This document shows positions 1-12,882 of a stretch of 64,000 nt of DNA, in pieces (the first letter of the stretch is position 1; the number at the start of each line of letters is the position of its first letter). Position numbers and translations under genes: made by a program. This DNA comes from Blattamonas nauphoetae (Eukaryota; Preaxostyla; Oxymonadida): NCBI GenBank assembly GCA_033064195.1, contig JARBJD010000009.1:620001-684000 (forward strand), written 5' to 3'. Below the pieces are notes generated by a model. That model saw only the letters and a program-made list of their open reading frames with translations. It was not told the DNA's origin and did no database searches.

Positions 1-1709
1 CCCCTCGAATCGTTTTCTGTGTCCCCAAAAGCTCGTCCAGGGCGTGTTTTTCCTGCACTTCGCCTAAATCAGTGCTCTTCCGGACAAACTTATCAGTAAC
101 AACCAAAACCTCAATCGTTCCCTCCTCAAACCCAATCAGCACCAGATCTCGTCTTGTGTTGGATTCTTTCGAATCAACGGTCGCGAGTGCACTTGGAACA
201 GCTCGCAGGCCAACCACTTCACCCAAAGCGGTGTAACGAAGAGAATCGTAGAATGTAAGGCGACAGTCGCTTGTGCCGACAATGAAAATGTTGAGTGGCT
301 TGAGGAAAGCGATGGACGTGACAGACATTTCTTTGCGTTGGCCGATGACGACGAGAGGGTGAGCAGGAGTTTCTTCCCATCCAGCTCTCTTCTTCTCCAA
401 ACGGAGAAGGAATCTTTTGCTTGCATCTATTCGTTTGTTTTGCGGAGGGAGATCAAAAGTGGATGTTGTTGGAGGTTGTTCTGGTTGGGCTTGAACGACC
501 GCACCTGTTGAAGGATACATCAGAGGGAATGCATTTTGTGAATATTGTGAGGCAGGAACCAAAAAATGATCTCCAACGTCGCGAGTTGGAGTTTGAGGGA
601 GGATTGTGCCTCGACGACGCATTTCTCTGCCAGTTTTACTGTCTCCATACCATTCTGCCATCTTTCGGTCTGTAATCGCACTAATGTCAGATAACTCGCT
701 TTTGGAGCGAAGTTCTCGTTTCTTGCTGACTTTAGTCTCGGTTGGACGATCGGTCAGTGAAGGGACCAAATCATGACCTTTCAGAGTTGAAAATGGTTTA
801 GGTGGAACTCCTGGTGGGGGAAGAACACGCAGAAGATTTGAGATATTTGGTTTCGGTTTTGCTTTGTCGACTTCGTTTTGCTTCCACTGTTCCTTTCGTC
901 GAAGTGCCAGTCCAACGTTTCCCTCGTTGTCTGGATCAAACTCATAGAAACGTTTTTTCGGTGGTGGGGACGGAGGGAGAGCGTTCCGTTCCAATTCCGT
1001 CTCGATCATCTCAATTTCCAGTTTTATTGCGTCTTTCAAAATATCCTTCCGTTCGACATATGTGAATGGTAAGGTCACCTGAGAATGGTGTATTGTCCGG
1101 ATAATATCACCTTTCAGATCTCCATTCCAAAATTTGATCAATCCATCGTCCCCCACGGTTGCCACACAATTCAACTCATCAATCAGAATCAAATCATTCA
1201 CTTTTGCTCGATGTAGATCTTGAAGAGATTGTATCGACAATTGTGATGCGTCAACTGTTGGAAAATAGAGGGCATCCTGACAAGGGAAAGAATAAAGAGG
1301 AGAATACTGTCGGATCAACAAAACCGGACAGAGACTCTGATTCCTGGACATAAAATTGGGAAAAATCGGCCCAAGACACTTGGACAACATGAATTCACTA
1401 AAAACACAAACAGAGGCCGGTTCCATCAGCGTCCAGTTTCGCGAAGAGAGTTTTGAGGGGAGAATCACCTGGATAATGCCTTCCAGTGAGAGTCTTCATC
1501 ATTGAAAGAAACTAAGTCCACGATAGACATCAAAAATCAAGAAAACATAGTGATAGTACCTGTTCTTCGGTAAGAGCTTGATTGTCATCTCCCAAGTCAT
1601 AGAACGACTGATGTAGACGTTGTATATTCTTGGTTGTGATCAATTTGGAGATATGGAAGGTGTTCTTATCCGTTTTTGCAATAGTTGTCGCGGTGTCATT
1701 CCGACTCAT
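1..1709 (-). CDS. EF-hand / WD-repeat protein, 3' end outside window
   Basis: Minus-strand gene running off the left edge. Exons: 1709-1560, 1511-1325, 1276-1 (partial); both introns are 48 nt with GT-AG ends. The N-terminal part has two EF-hand-like segments (one near 1590-1570 with acidic residues followed by LTEEQ; a second with loop DADGTG near 1425 followed by SEF). A long third exon, open over about 425 codons, holds WD-like stretches (VGDDGLIKFW near 1150; VGTSDCRLTFYD near 260) around a charged linker. EF-hands followed by WD repeats is the layout of the WDR49/WDR64/EFCAB8 group, many of which are axonemal; family membership is inferred. The start at ATG 1709 is tentative because an upstream exon could exist. 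Exon 2 is 187 nt, one base out of phase inside the second EF loop, so either a small error or a real frame break sits near 1405-1415. Confidence 0.65.
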
Positions 1710-2029
1710 CAAACGATTGTTGAGAACAGAAAATAAAAGATTGTGGGGATAAAATCCTCCCGTTTTGAAATTGAAGCCAAACACTGGCCGTGACTGATCA
1801 AATGACAATCATGCAACCACATGACTTCTCAATTTCGAATCCATAACGAGCTCAGCTCGTTTCCCAACAACGAGCATCACAAATTGAACACAACCATGCT
1901 CCTGGTAACTCCTGAACAGAACAAGCACAGGATTTAAAGGAGAAGCGACTCTCTAATGGGAGCATTTTGGAGATCTCTGTATCCACGTGTAACATTTGCA
2001 TTCAAGAAACTAGTCGAAATGGAACTATG
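1710..2029. other. intergenic, no clear gene
   Basis: No recognisable coding unit. A short minus-strand open stretch (near 1890-1830) could be a 5' exon of the EF-hand/WD gene, but there is no conserved sequence to decide. Confidence 0.4.
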
Positions 2030-2839
2030 TTAAATCTCGCCCTGAACCAATCGTACAATTTGATCCAAATCGGATAAATGCACAGTTGGCGTCAGAGTTA
2101 CAGATCCCTCTCGGAAATAAGGGACAATACACACATCGCATCCAGCACTGAGAGAGAATGAGTAATAATCTGTGAGCAAACCCCATAGCACATCCAATAT
2201 CGGCATCAGCATCACCCACAAACAGGACCCGTTTACTATCAGTAACACCGCAATCTTTCATTGCCATCAGAACGCCTCGTGAGTCTGGTTTGCATGCTCC
2301 AACTTTGTCAAAGCCGACGATGGTCTGAGACATTGGAAAGAGAGCAATAGGCATACGTCGAAGAACTGATCAATATGGAGGAATGGGACATGTTCTTCCA
2401 AAGACATTTGTCTTCGGTTTGACAGAAGCCCCATTTTCACGCCGATTGACTTGAGTGCTCTTAAAACGTCCATCATCTGGGTAAATATAAAAAATTGTGG
2501 GCAAACACCAGGATACAATCGGAGATATTTCTGTCGGAGACCGACCTGGAATGAAGCATGAGTGGCGGCAAGGGCTTCATATTCAGGATCTGAGATCGTT
2601 CGTTTTAGCAGAAGATTGAGTGTCTCACGAAGAGGATGGGATGAAATAGTTGCCTACACAGAAAAGGGATGTCAATATGATTGAAAGATAGGTGACAGAG
2701 TGGAGATGCAGACTCGAAGATAGTCTTCAGTAACATCATAATTATGCTGCTTCAAGGTCTCGAGAAAGGAAAAAACAATCAGATCAAATGAATCAGCAAG
2801 CGTGCCGTCATAATCAAACAACACTAAGTCGTATTTCAT
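2030..2839 (-). CDS. HAD-superfamily phosphatase (phosphoglycolate phosphatase-like)
   Basis: Five exons: 2839-2714, 2653-2507, 2476-2357, 2324-2182, 2147-2030. The introns are 60, 30, 32 and 34 nt and all phases agree, giving 217 aa. HAD motif I is DYDGTLAD near the N-terminus (nucleophile and acid aspartates), motif II is LLSNR, the motif III lysine is in ACKPDS, and motif IV is GDADADIG followed by GAGC, so the catalytic set is complete. The size and helical cap between motifs I and II match PGP/Gph-type small-molecule phosphatases, which hydrolyse phosphoglycolate or similar sugar phosphates in the cytosol; the exact substrate cannot be read from sequence. It is divergent from the UGGT gene, with starts 332 bp apart. 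Confidence 0.88.
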
Positions 2840-3171
2840 GAACAGCTGAAAGATGAAGAGCCCATAATAAAGATATTTTTTGGAGATTATCTATTGTTGT
2901 CATTTCGAATCGTTGTGGAAAGACTGTAGATGTGGTTCTGAAACAATAACCAACTTCAACAATCAATTTATCGTGAGACCCTCATATCATCTGAGCACGA
3001 GCGAAGGATTTCTCGTTGCACAAGATTTTGTCGTGATAAATGAATGAGGAGGGTGATACAAGGTTGAACTTAAACGAGGAAGAAGAATGCTTTGAAAAAA
3101 TGAAGTATAATAATCATTATCTGGTCAATTCCTTGTGACAAAACAGATCGTCCCTTCACAGAACTCGGGAC
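2840..3171. promoter_or_regulatory. shared upstream region of two divergent genes
   Basis: AT-rich 332-bp gap between the divergent HAD phosphatase and UGGT start codons. It must hold both promoters, but no motif stands out. Confidence 0.4.
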
Positions 3172-6100
3172 ATGCCTCTCCTATTCTTATGTGCTCTTTT
3201 GGAGGCATCATTGCCGTTTCATCAATCTGTTATTGTTTCTACGCAAGCTCCATTCCATGCTCCACCATTTCTTTCTGAAGTGAGTGAGTTCTTCGCTGAT
3301 CATGATCCGGAACTCTTCTTTTCGTTTTCTTCGTTTCTCATGAGAAATGATATCAGCAACAAATGTGACAAGGATGTAATTCGTCTTGTGAAGTCATTCA
3401 TTCGGGACAGCAACCTTGATCTGTCATTGGAATCACAACTTGAAGCGAGTCTCTCAATCCATCAATATGCTCCCATGATTGAGTCTCACTCATCACTTGC
3501 AAACATGTCGTACTACTCAATCATGGAGAATGGGACTATTCCTAGATGGTTTGCGATTCTTTATACAGCTGATGACGAGATTCTCCCTGAAGAAGAGACA
3601 CCAAAAAATGTCTTCTTCAAGCCACAAAATCCTTACCGTTTACTGACGATGCAACAAGGTCGTGTTTTTTCGGATTTGCCGTCACTCTTGGATGCCTTGT
3701 CCGGTTTGAAGCTGAAATTCAGAGATGAGAAAATTGATGAACATTGCCCACCTCTCACATTCTCAATAGATCATAAATATCCCCAGCACATGGATTCTAC
3801 AAGTGCTCCTAATACTTTAATCCTTTATGGATCGTTTGATCAGAGAGAAACACACGAACTGATTGACAAGATTCTCCGAGCGCAGAACACTTCGTCAGTT
3901 CCGTTCATGTTCGTCTACCGACACAAACCCCTCTCATACAGTTCATCTGCACCGAATATGAACGTGGGAGGATTTGGGATTGATTTGTCGATTCGTGACT
4001 CCGAGTATCAATTTGTGGACATCCAAGCAAAGAGCGAGCAAGACAATTCAACTCCAAACAAAGGCGACACAGATGAAGAGCCGGAGGGAGATTTCAGCTT
4101 CTTTGCTGATTCTCCAATAAACAAAACGATTCTCGGGATCAACATCACACGTCTTGCCGAAAGGAACCGAACACTGGCTGGTCTCTCCGACGACACGGTC
4201 CCCCTCGTCATCGGCACATCCTCGCCTCTGCACCAGATGTACACACAACTCGTGCACACAGCCCTGTCGTTCAAGCCGGCCCTTCATCTGCTCAAGGACA
4301 TTGGACCGAAGACTTGCGACTCGATTCTGGCGAGCCCATCACCAATGCTGGCACTGAACAGTCTCGTCCAGAAATTCCCTCTTCAACTTCCAGACCTCGT
4401 CCGACGGAACTTCAGTGCTGCTCTCGAGGCTGACCTGCGCCACAACTATCGAACGTTCACGTCGCTGCCTCTTCTGAACCTGAACGGACGGACGATCAAC
4501 CCGCAAGACTCTGTGTTCAGTCTGGCCGCAGTTGTGAAGGAGGAGCTGTCCCACGCCGAGTATCTCCACTCGCTCGGCCTTCCCGCCGAATGTGTGCACG
4601 CTGTGGCAGAGTCGTTCCCCCACCAGCCCACCACAATCAACCCGCTTTTCAGCGCGACACCAACCGCATTCTCGCCGACGACTGTCCGCGTGCTTGTGCG
4701 ACCACCAGACGAGATGTTCTATCTGAACAACTTGGAGAAGGATTCGATGTATCAACGCTTCCCCGACGATCCTTTGGCGATCCTCGCATCAGACCGGATC
4801 ACCCCAATCCGCCGCAACATGATGGTTGGGCTTGTGTTTGCTGATTTGGCTGATCCCACGTCTCCGGGTGTTGTGTCGAAACTGGCCCACTTTGCGAAAG
4901 TTGGTCTGTTCTGCCGAATTGGACTGGTCCCCATCATCACACCAGGGTCACCGATGGAGCAACAGCTGGTTTCGCTTCGAATGACCCGCTGGTGGATTGC
5001 ACACAGCCGGAAGTTCGGATCGGCAAGTGCAGCAAATGTGATAAAGACACTTGTGGATGAGAGGGAGACCGTGTCGATTGAGACTGTGGAGCAGCTCGTG
5101 TTGAACTCGTATCGCTTCTCTCTCTCGACAGGAGCACCAGCGACAGCAAAGACGTGGACGAAGGAAGCATGGGACTCGATGCTCGACGGAGGGGATGCAT
5201 TTGTGGAAAAGATGCTGGGCGAGATTGCTCGCACTCTTCGCCAGTCCAATCTACCTCTGCCCTGCCTGACTTTCAATGGCCAGGTCCTCCCACTCAGCGA
5301 CGTGAGCATCATCCCAAATTACTTCCAGTCGGAGTATCACATGTACCGCAGCCTCTTCAACTCCTCCTTCTTCGATGCACCGTTCCCAGCCGCGAACTCG
5401 TTCTCGATTCCTCGCCCATCTCGCTCCAATGCCGTTCTCGAGACCATCCTCAACGCCTCCCGTCCAGAGATTTGGCAGAGGCGGATGGCTGAGCTTGGCA
5501 TTGCCGCTCCAAACGCGTCGAAAGAGCTGGACGAGGATCAGCTCGAGCGAAGATTGGATGCAATCCGATTTGCTCAAATGTACGGCTTCGTGACTGTCGA
5601 CCGATACGATCCAACCCCGTTCCTCACACACCGCCTCCCACCCACCCAGCCCACAACCCCCTTCAGTCGCAACATCACCTTCCCCGATCTCGAAGGCTAC
5701 TCCGCCCATTTTGTGAAGCCTGCTGCTCTGAGGAAGCTCATCTCGTCGAACCCGTCAATGGGACACACGCGAACCACAAATGCGACGAACTCGACTGTCA
5801 CAACAGTCCTTTTGGAAGACGCTGCTCCGCTCTCACATTTTGTGGTGCTGGACCCGTCAGACACCACACATCTCGCCACGCTCGATGCTGTCCTGTCTGC
5901 TGTCTCGACGAACGCATCTCGTGCTCAACTTCTCTTCCACACCACGTCTCCTTCATCAGCATCATTTGCTGCGACTTGGCTCGCATCGATCGAATCCATC
6001 CCTCATTCTGAACGCATCACCTTCACTCGCAATCTGATCGATCAGTTTTTAGGCCGTTCCACTGACAACCAGACAAGTGATTTCTCAACCAGTACCGCAG

Positions 6101-8690
6101 ACGAGACCACATTCTCTCTCCTTCGCCATCACAGCCAAGTCATTGCTACACTCGGCCTGTCTGTCTCAGCTGGATCAAATTCTTCTCTTCCGAATGTATT
6201 TCTGATCACAAACGGACTGATCCGTCCCCTTCTCTCTCCGTCGGAACAGCTCTCCTCTCTCGACATGCACAACTTCATCGAATCTATCGCCGTTTCCAAC
6301 CCAAACATTGCACGTCCGCCAGCCCACCTTCCCTGCCTCAACATCGACAACGCACAGCCCATCTCGGCCGAGTCTGTTGCTTCGACAGTCCGTCTCGTTG
6401 AAGTGTTCGATCTTGTCCGCAGCTTCCTTCCTGTTTGGAGTTCGCTCCGTCGAACAGCCGACACACCTGTCAGTCTCAGCCCGGACAGTGCTGATGCTGT
6501 GCTCGCCACCACTCTCTGTGCCCAAATCCAACACAGCTATCTTCACTCTCGCACAGCCTTCGACCGCCTCGAGTTCCTCCATCGCGAGGCACTGCCGAAT
6601 TCAGCCACCATCCCCTTCCGCATGACATCCTCCCCACACCCGCCTCTCCTCCGACTCATCGCAAAGATCGATCCACTTCGGAAGGAAGACAGACAAGTCA
6701 TTTCACAGCTCGCTTTCCTCCACTCCTTCTTCGGGGAATGGACGGATGGATTTGTTGCTCTCCAAACAACACTCAATCAGGCGTCTGTCCCCCTCCGATC
6801 GTTCTACCTCAGCTCCATCCCAACCGAGCTCAAGTTCCGCAGCAACGGCAGTCTCGCTGCACCGCCTGCCCTCGTCTTTTCAAACGTGCCGTCGTCATTC
6901 GTGTTCACAGTGAACCACGACACTCCTCCAAACTGGATTGTGGTGCAGAAAGAGGCAGTGGAAGACTTGGACAACATCGTCTTCGATCCCATCACCGACA
7001 CAAAGAAGAACGTCACGGCTGTGTACGCCATCAGCACCCTCCTCGTCTCGGGCAGCGTCAACACAATGCACTGGACGTCGGCAACAGGCATTCCTCTCTA
7101 CCTCCACACCCCACACTTCGAGAACGGGGACAAAGTCGGAATGGAACTGACCAACACTTCCTCTCTCGTCGTCGACCACAACGGGTACTTCCAGCTCCAT
7201 GCCGACCGGCCTGGTCTCCACCTCATCTCGCTCTCTGCCAACCTCCAACCATTCGAGAAGTTCGTCCGTCTTCGGCGTCTCGGTCTCCCGCTCGGCGTGT
7301 TTGATGGCCATCCGGTCGGAGGAATCAGCTGCGAAGCTTCGACGTCATTCGCTGGAGACGTCGCGCTGGACAGCAGACAGCGCTCAGCGTGGCTGCTGAT
7401 GACAGGATGGGATGGCATCAAATTGGAAGGTGTTGTCAACTCTCCACTTCCCCCTGTCTCCAACTTCTATGCCATCGAACAAGCGATGCAGGAGAACATC
7501 AAGAAGCCGAAAGAAGAGAAACCTCCACTCACATTCTTCCAGAAGGTCCTCGCCGGATTCCGCCGCTCTCCTTCTCCATCGTCTCTCCTCCCAACCTCTC
7601 CCATGACCGAACCAAGGCGTCCAGCCACACACTCCAGAGACACGATCCATGTCTTCACCATCTGCTCGGGGCATCTGTACGAGAGGCTCGCGAAGATCAT
7701 GATGATGAGCGTCCTAAACACAACAAACTCGCCAGTTAAGTTCTGGTTCATCAACTCCGCCACTTCTCCCCGCTTCAGAGCTGTCCTCCCCAAAATGGCT
7801 GAGCGGATGGGCTTCGAGTTCGCGTTTATGGATTTTGCGTGGCCGCAGTGGCTGACTGAGCCGACGACTCGAATGCGGAAGATCTGGGCTTACAAAATCC
7901 TCTTCCTCGATGTCATGTTCCCACAAGATTTGGAACGTGTCATCTTCGCCGACGCCGACCAGCTGACCCTCGCCAACTTCGATGAGCTGATGCAGCTTGA
8001 CCTGAAAGGCGCCCCGTATGCGTACACGCCGATGTGCGACAACAAACCAGAGATGGCTCCGTATCGATTCTGGGAAGTGTGTCCCGATCAACATTCTTTT
8101 CACATGATAGCTTTCTTCACATTATTCTCTTTTTTGTCTCTCTTTTCATTTCCTCCTCTTCCCTCTCCTCTCTCGTAGTCTGACTATTGGAAGCATATCC
8201 TCAATGGCAAGCCGTACCACATCTCCGCTTTGTATGTTGTTGACTTGCCCCGCCTGCGAGTGATGGCAGCAGGCGACAAACTGCGAGACACATACCAACA
8301 CTATGCGCAGGACCGCCACTCTCTCTCCAACCTCGACCAAGACCTGCCAAACGTGCTGCAGAACGAGGTGCCCATCTATTCACTGCCCCAAGAGTGGTTA
8401 TGGTGCGGTTCGTGGTGTTCGGACAAAACTCGAAAGAAGGCCAAGACGCTTGATCTGTGCAACAACCCTCTCACCAAGGAGCACAAGCTGAAGTACGCAC
8501 AACGTGCACTCCCTGTTTGTCGTCTTTTTCCTTATTCGTTCAGGAATGGAACCGATATCATGAGGCTATTCTGAATCTTGAGATGGAACTGGAAGAAGAT
8601 GCGGAGCATCTTAATTTCCCAACTATCCCTGATACAAACACAACCACTCCCGCAAAACCTCCCAACGAACCGAAAAAAGCAGAATTGTAA
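3172..8690 (+). CDS. UGGT: UDP-glucose:glycoprotein glucosyltransferase
   Basis: Three exons: 3172-8076, 8179-8514, 8544-8690 (introns 102 and 29 nt), giving 1795 aa, somewhat longer than the usual 1500-1600. UGGT is the ER folding sensor that re-glucosylates misfolded N-glycoproteins so that calreticulin-type chaperones rebind them. A hydrophobic signal peptide ([14 protein letters not shown]) is followed by a long sensor region with many N-x-S/T sites. The C-terminal GT24 domain starts near residue 1485 with [13 protein letters not shown], has the metal-binding FADADQ, and continues across the first intron (FWE|SDYWK) with [19 protein letters not shown] and LPQEWLWC. The second intron falls exactly inside the conserved ALPEW segment. 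The chain ends KAEL, a possible HDEL-like ER retrieval signal. The sensor region diverges, but the catalytic domain is unmistakable. Confidence 0.96.
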
Positions 8691-8817
8691 TCCTGTTGAA
8701 GTTTTTTCATTCATACTTCGTGGTTTGTTTTCGAGCGTTGATTTTTGACAAAAAAAGAGAGCTTGTGACTAAAAAGGACAAATCGAATGGTATAATGAAA
8801 TAATAGAAATTTAAGGA

Positions 8818-9783
8818 TCACTGTGGTCGGAGAGAGCAATAGAACGCAAACTCTTGTTCCAGATTGTGGAGTGTCGTCATAAAGGAGGATGGACTGACAA
8901 TAAGATCATAGTTCAAGAGAAAAATGATGGTCCGTTCATATTCATTGATGACAGGGAGTGATAGAGTGAATAGCGTGGCGAACGAATGGTTTGAGTATGA
9001 AATATCATTGGACAGCTTGTGGGCCAGTAAGACACACACCAGAAACACAATTAGGAGGTTGTCTCGCAGAATAGCAAATGAGCCGCAATTCCAATGCAAC
9101 CGACAGAGTTCAAAGAGAAGGGCGAAAGATTGGATGATCTCCGTTTGACGAATGTGAAGGGTTTGATGAAGAGAAGAGAATATTGCATTCAGTTGGAACT
9201 CAGTTTGGATGTGAATATTCTGAAACATTTCAAAGTTCTGTGGAGTGATGATGTTTAAAGGATGTTGATGATGAGGGTGTTCCATCATGAGGTGGTCATG
9301 TTGTGGTTCGAAGAGTGACAATGGTTGCAATGGGAGGCCACTTTGAATACATCTTTCACAATTCGGCTGAGGCATCTGGTTTGCGACTTGTGCAGAAAAT
9401 GTGGCGACAAAATTGAATAACATCAAACGTGTCAGTTTGAATATTGATGCTATCAAGAGAGGTTCACTTGCGAGGGACATATCATGTTCTGGTTGGTCCA
9501 TAGTTGGAGAGAAGGGGAGTCGACCTTGGCTGAATTGAAGGTCGGGATTTGATGGAAATAAATCCGGTACAGGAAATTCAGATGGTGACCGAGAATAATA
9601 TGGATCTGTGTCTGGTTGAGTCGAGACATATCCGTTTTGCTGTTGAATTTGACGATACGAAGTCAGGAAGGATTGTTGATTGGCGACGAGTGTTGAAGTC
9701 AAGCAAGACAGAGAAGAGTGAATGTGTTGGAAGAGGAGATGCGAGCTCACCATTGGATGGTGAGGGTTGGCAACTTCTGCCAT
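8818..9783 (-). CDS. cyclin, PHO80/PCL-type
   Basis: Single open frame of 321 aa with a true ATG. The C-terminal third holds a cyclin box of the PHO80/Pcl (cyclin Y/P) kind: residues about 235-310 read FLVCVLLAHKLSND, SYSNHSFA, INEYERTIIFLL and NYDLIVS, matching the family pattern of a first helix LLAHK, the YSN turn and LELL.F.L.V. Such cyclins partner PHO85/CDK5/CDK14-like kinases. The N-terminal two thirds are rich in Gln, Pro, His and Ser and have no recognised domain. It converges with UGGT, with stops 128 bp apart. Confidence 0.8.
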   Translation of the reverse strand: MAEVANPHHPMVSSHLLFQHIHSSLSCLTSTLVANQQSFLTSYRQIQQQNGYVSTQPDTDPYYSRSPSEFPVPDLFPSNPDLQFSQGRLPFSPTMDQPEHDMSLASEPLLIASIFKLTRLMLFNFVATFSAQVANQMPQPNCERCIQSGLPLQPLSLFEPQHDHLMMEHPHHQHPLNIITPQNFEMFQNIHIQTEFQLNAIFSSLHQTLHIRQTEIIQSFALLFELCRLHWNCGSFAILRDNLLIVFLVCVLLAHKLSNDISYSNHSFATLFTLSLPVINEYERTIIFLLNYDLIVSPSSFMTTLHNLEQEFAFYCSLRPQ

Positions 9784-10062
9784 CCGTTGGACGGCTTGTA
9801 ACGAATGGAAAAAACGTGAACTATGGGTTCATTCCTTGTTTATCGAACAAATAACCAGTAACATTGACACGAAACACAATACAAAAACAAAAGAGCCGGA
9901 TGAGTTGCAACGAAATTCTCATCAGCATCTTGGATGCCTATGAAAAAGTAAGTGTTTTCATGCTATCGTTTAATGAAAAATATCTTGGAGTTTTGGAAGT
10001 TATCTCAAAGGCTGAATGAGTGAGAGAGGTCCTTGATGGCGACTGTCGAGCAGAGAAGATGT

Positions 10063-12200
10063 TCATGTGCTCGCTGGAGAATATTCTCGCTCTGAAACCG
10101 ATGACTGTCTCGTCGTTGTGACGATGGTAGACCGTCCGGACGACGTTGTGGAGTGTAACGACGACCCGCCATCGTGGAGGCTGCTCTGTGTGAGGTTGTG
10201 GGTCTGTGATGAGAGTGAGGGGAGGGCACTGAACGAGGGCATATCAAAAGTGTCGATAGGTTCGACGGGCGCTAAAAACATGTCTGACATTGAGAGGACG
10301 TCAGACAAGGCGGAAGGGGGAGTGGCGAAGCGATTCTGCGAAGGCGACGAGATCGCACGGCTGGGAAGCGAGCGAGTGATGGAGTGGATGTTGGAATGGA
10401 GAGGACTTGCCCGGACACGATGCGAAGAGGGAGTGATGTCGAAGGTGTTTGACATTTCGGCAACGAGTGACGAGCCAAAGGTGAAAGAAGATGAGAGAGA
10501 GGGCGACATAAACGAAGACGTGAATGAGTCTGGGGACGATTGGATGAGGTAGGGGAGCTGGTCTTCGAAGAGAGCTTCCATTGGGCTGTCGGGGGAGAAC
10601 GACGGGATCTGATGCCGTTGCTGAGTGGAAGAAGAACGAGAAGAGTGGAGTGCATCGGATGAGGAGATGTTGCGGTGTGAGTTACCCTGCGTGTGCTGTG
10701 CAGGGATGGCGTGGAGTGTTGACAGGTCAAAGATGAGAGGTTGTGTTGACAATGACTGTTGTCTACGGGGATCAATGAGGGTTGTTCTTGGTTGTGCATA
10801 TTGGGAGAGAGGAGCATGGGCGGGTGTGGTTTTGAGTGGAGCTTGTTTTTTGGGAGGTATGAGCGATATCTGTCCGAATTTTGGTTTGAAGACTGCTGCG
10901 TTTCTGTTGAAGTTGGACGGCTCGCCTGAGGAAGCTGGTTTGATTACAAATTGGCCGATTGAGAAGACTTCGCCATTTCTTGTGTTGACCTGCATCCTTC
11001 TCCCTCCCCCGTCGAGTGGCATTTGTGGTTGAGCTGATGGAGTGGGTGTAAATGTCAGTGATTGGTTCCTCTGCTCGTTCTGTTTATTCAACTGTCCTTG
11101 CCTGTCTCTCTCATTGGCTTGTCTCTCTTCTCTTGGTTCCGCCCATTCCACGTACAGAGTCCCTTCTTCCATTTGATACCCCTGCAAGATGTCATACCCG
11201 ATAGTTGCCATGTCTTTCGATGCAAAATGGACAAAAGCATGGTTCATCTGCTGTTGGGTCTGGTGATCGTGCGGGATGATGACTGCTTCCACAATTGTTG
11301 GCGGTCGTTGTTGATTCTGTTTGGACAGTTCCTTAGTGATCAGATCCTCGAAATGATCTTTGAGAGTGGATGAAGAAGTGTTGAGAGGGATATTCTTCAC
11401 ATAGAGCGTTCGAATTTTCTCAATTATGCGCTGGTCAACTCCACGTCGACGAGCGAAAGAGACAGACAGATTGAATCGATCAGAGATAGGATAGTCATGG
11501 AGAGCAGTCAATGCAGTGAGGGCTTGTGTGTGAGTGGAATAGGTTGCCCATCCAAATCCTTTCGATTTTCCATCAAACCTTTTCCCGAGAACGAATCGTT
11601 CAACAGGAATCTATAGAAAACAAAACAGTGATTGTGAGTCAAACTTCAGCAATAGCTTCAATTTCCTCTTGAATTTGTTGCTCAGTCATCTTGAAAGGGA
11701 GATTGATGAGGTAGAGTGTATTGTTTTCGTCGTATAGTGACACTTGAACAGAAACTCTGTATCACATCAAAAAAATGTCAACCAGACAGAGTGTTGGAGG
11801 TGGAATCAATAAAGGCTATGGGTGGGTTTTGGTCTATGGCTTTGAAACACTCGTTGAGATTGTTGAACGTAATGATAGATGCCATTGGATGCTCTAGACG
11901 GAAAGAATGTGAGATCATGTTCAAAGTATCAGAAAGGCAATGTGAAAGAGCTGAACTGTACACCTGTTAATGGTCCAGATTTCTTCGTGAAGACAGATAA
12001 ACTGATGATGGTTCCGAACACAGAAAACGCTGTGTTGACGTCTTCTTCGGCAACAGAAGAAGGTATATTGCACTGAGGTTGTTCCCAAATTGGATATAGT
12101 GTGGAATTTTGAACAAATAAATGAAGATGAGAGAGAGTCACACCACATAAATGCTGGTGCTTTTCTGTGCTTCCGTTATCGATTGATGAAAATTTTCCAT
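10063..12200 (-). CDS. three-RRM RNA-binding protein
   Basis: Five exons: 12200-12144, 12072-11964, 11893-11788, 11756-11645, 11610-10063 (introns 71, 70, 31 and 34 nt), phases consistent, 643 aa. RRM1 begins TSIYVCNIP, RRM2 has NTLYLINLP (RNP2) and KGFGWATY (RNP1), and RRM3 has RTLYVKNIP (RNP2) and HAFVHFAS (RNP1). The three-RRM order resembles hnRNP Q/R or poly(A)-tail factors; a specific orthologue cannot be named. The remaining ~330 residues are Ser/Gln/Pro/Thr-rich and look disordered, with many potential phosphosites. The start was chosen at ATG 12200 because it puts RRM1 in frame about 12 residues later. It is divergent from the next gene, with only about 94 bp between start codons. 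Confidence 0.85.
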
Positions 12201-12294
12201 TTGTTCCCGATCCCACAATGACGAGGGCGAGGTCGTTGGCGGTATGCAGGTTCTGTTTGAGAGTCTTGTCTATCCCTTAATCGATTTCACCGTA

Positions 12295-12642
12295 ATGGCG
12301 AACCACACAAATATTCGGAGCACAAAAGAAAAACAAACATGGAAAGACTTTTTTGCTCATCGAATCATCACACTGGTCTTTTCCATTATTCTTCTCGTGC
12401 TGGGATTGGCCTTCGCCATCTACAGCTTCACTTTTCCCATCCCACTGAACGACGTCCTCATTGCGGATAGATATTCACCCACAAAGAAAGCTATGATAAT
12501 CTTTGAACAACCTGCTTGGGCGTGTGCTTCTATATTGCTCGGTGGTTCAGCAATTCAATTCGTCCTATTGTCTGCCACTTTTTTTCTTATTAACGTTTCA
12601 AATGCTTCTCATTTCTCTGCGTACAGCCAAGCGGTGATGTAA
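12295..12642 (+). CDS. small membrane protein, unknown
   Basis: Open frame of 115 aa from ATG 12295 (an in-frame ATG at 12244 would add 17). The first 25 residues are polar and basic. Two hydrophobic stretches follow: about residues 25-47 (ITLVFSIILLVLGLAFAIY) and about 78-102 (ACASILLGGSAIQFVLL). This suggests a two-pass membrane protein with both ends on the same side. No family was recognised. Confidence 0.6.
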   Translation: MANHTNIRSTKEKQTWKDFFAHRIITLVFSIILLVLGLAFAIYSFTFPIPLNDVLIADRYSPTKKAMIIFEQPAWACASILLGGSAIQFVLLSATFFLINVSNASHFSAYSQAVM

Positions 12643-12882
12643 TATCAGGATTTTCCTCATTTCATGTTTTTTATATCATTATTTCACATCATCCCATCGT
12701 CTTCCCTGACAAGGTTCATTATTTGTCTCATTCGATGAATACTCGTTCTTTCTTTCCTCATTGACCGAAGTTTCTCTTCAAAAGCGGCGCTTTTCTCCAG
12801 GGAGTGACAATTCAAAGCAAAAGTTTTGGTTGGTCGCATCGATCTCATCAATTCGAATTCAGTGGTCTTGTGTTTATCTTCA

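Noticed and set aside
9901-9950. Possible tiny plus-strand exon ending in GTAAGT
   Set aside because: It gives only ~18 codons, no partner exon, and no other intron in the window uses GTAAGT.
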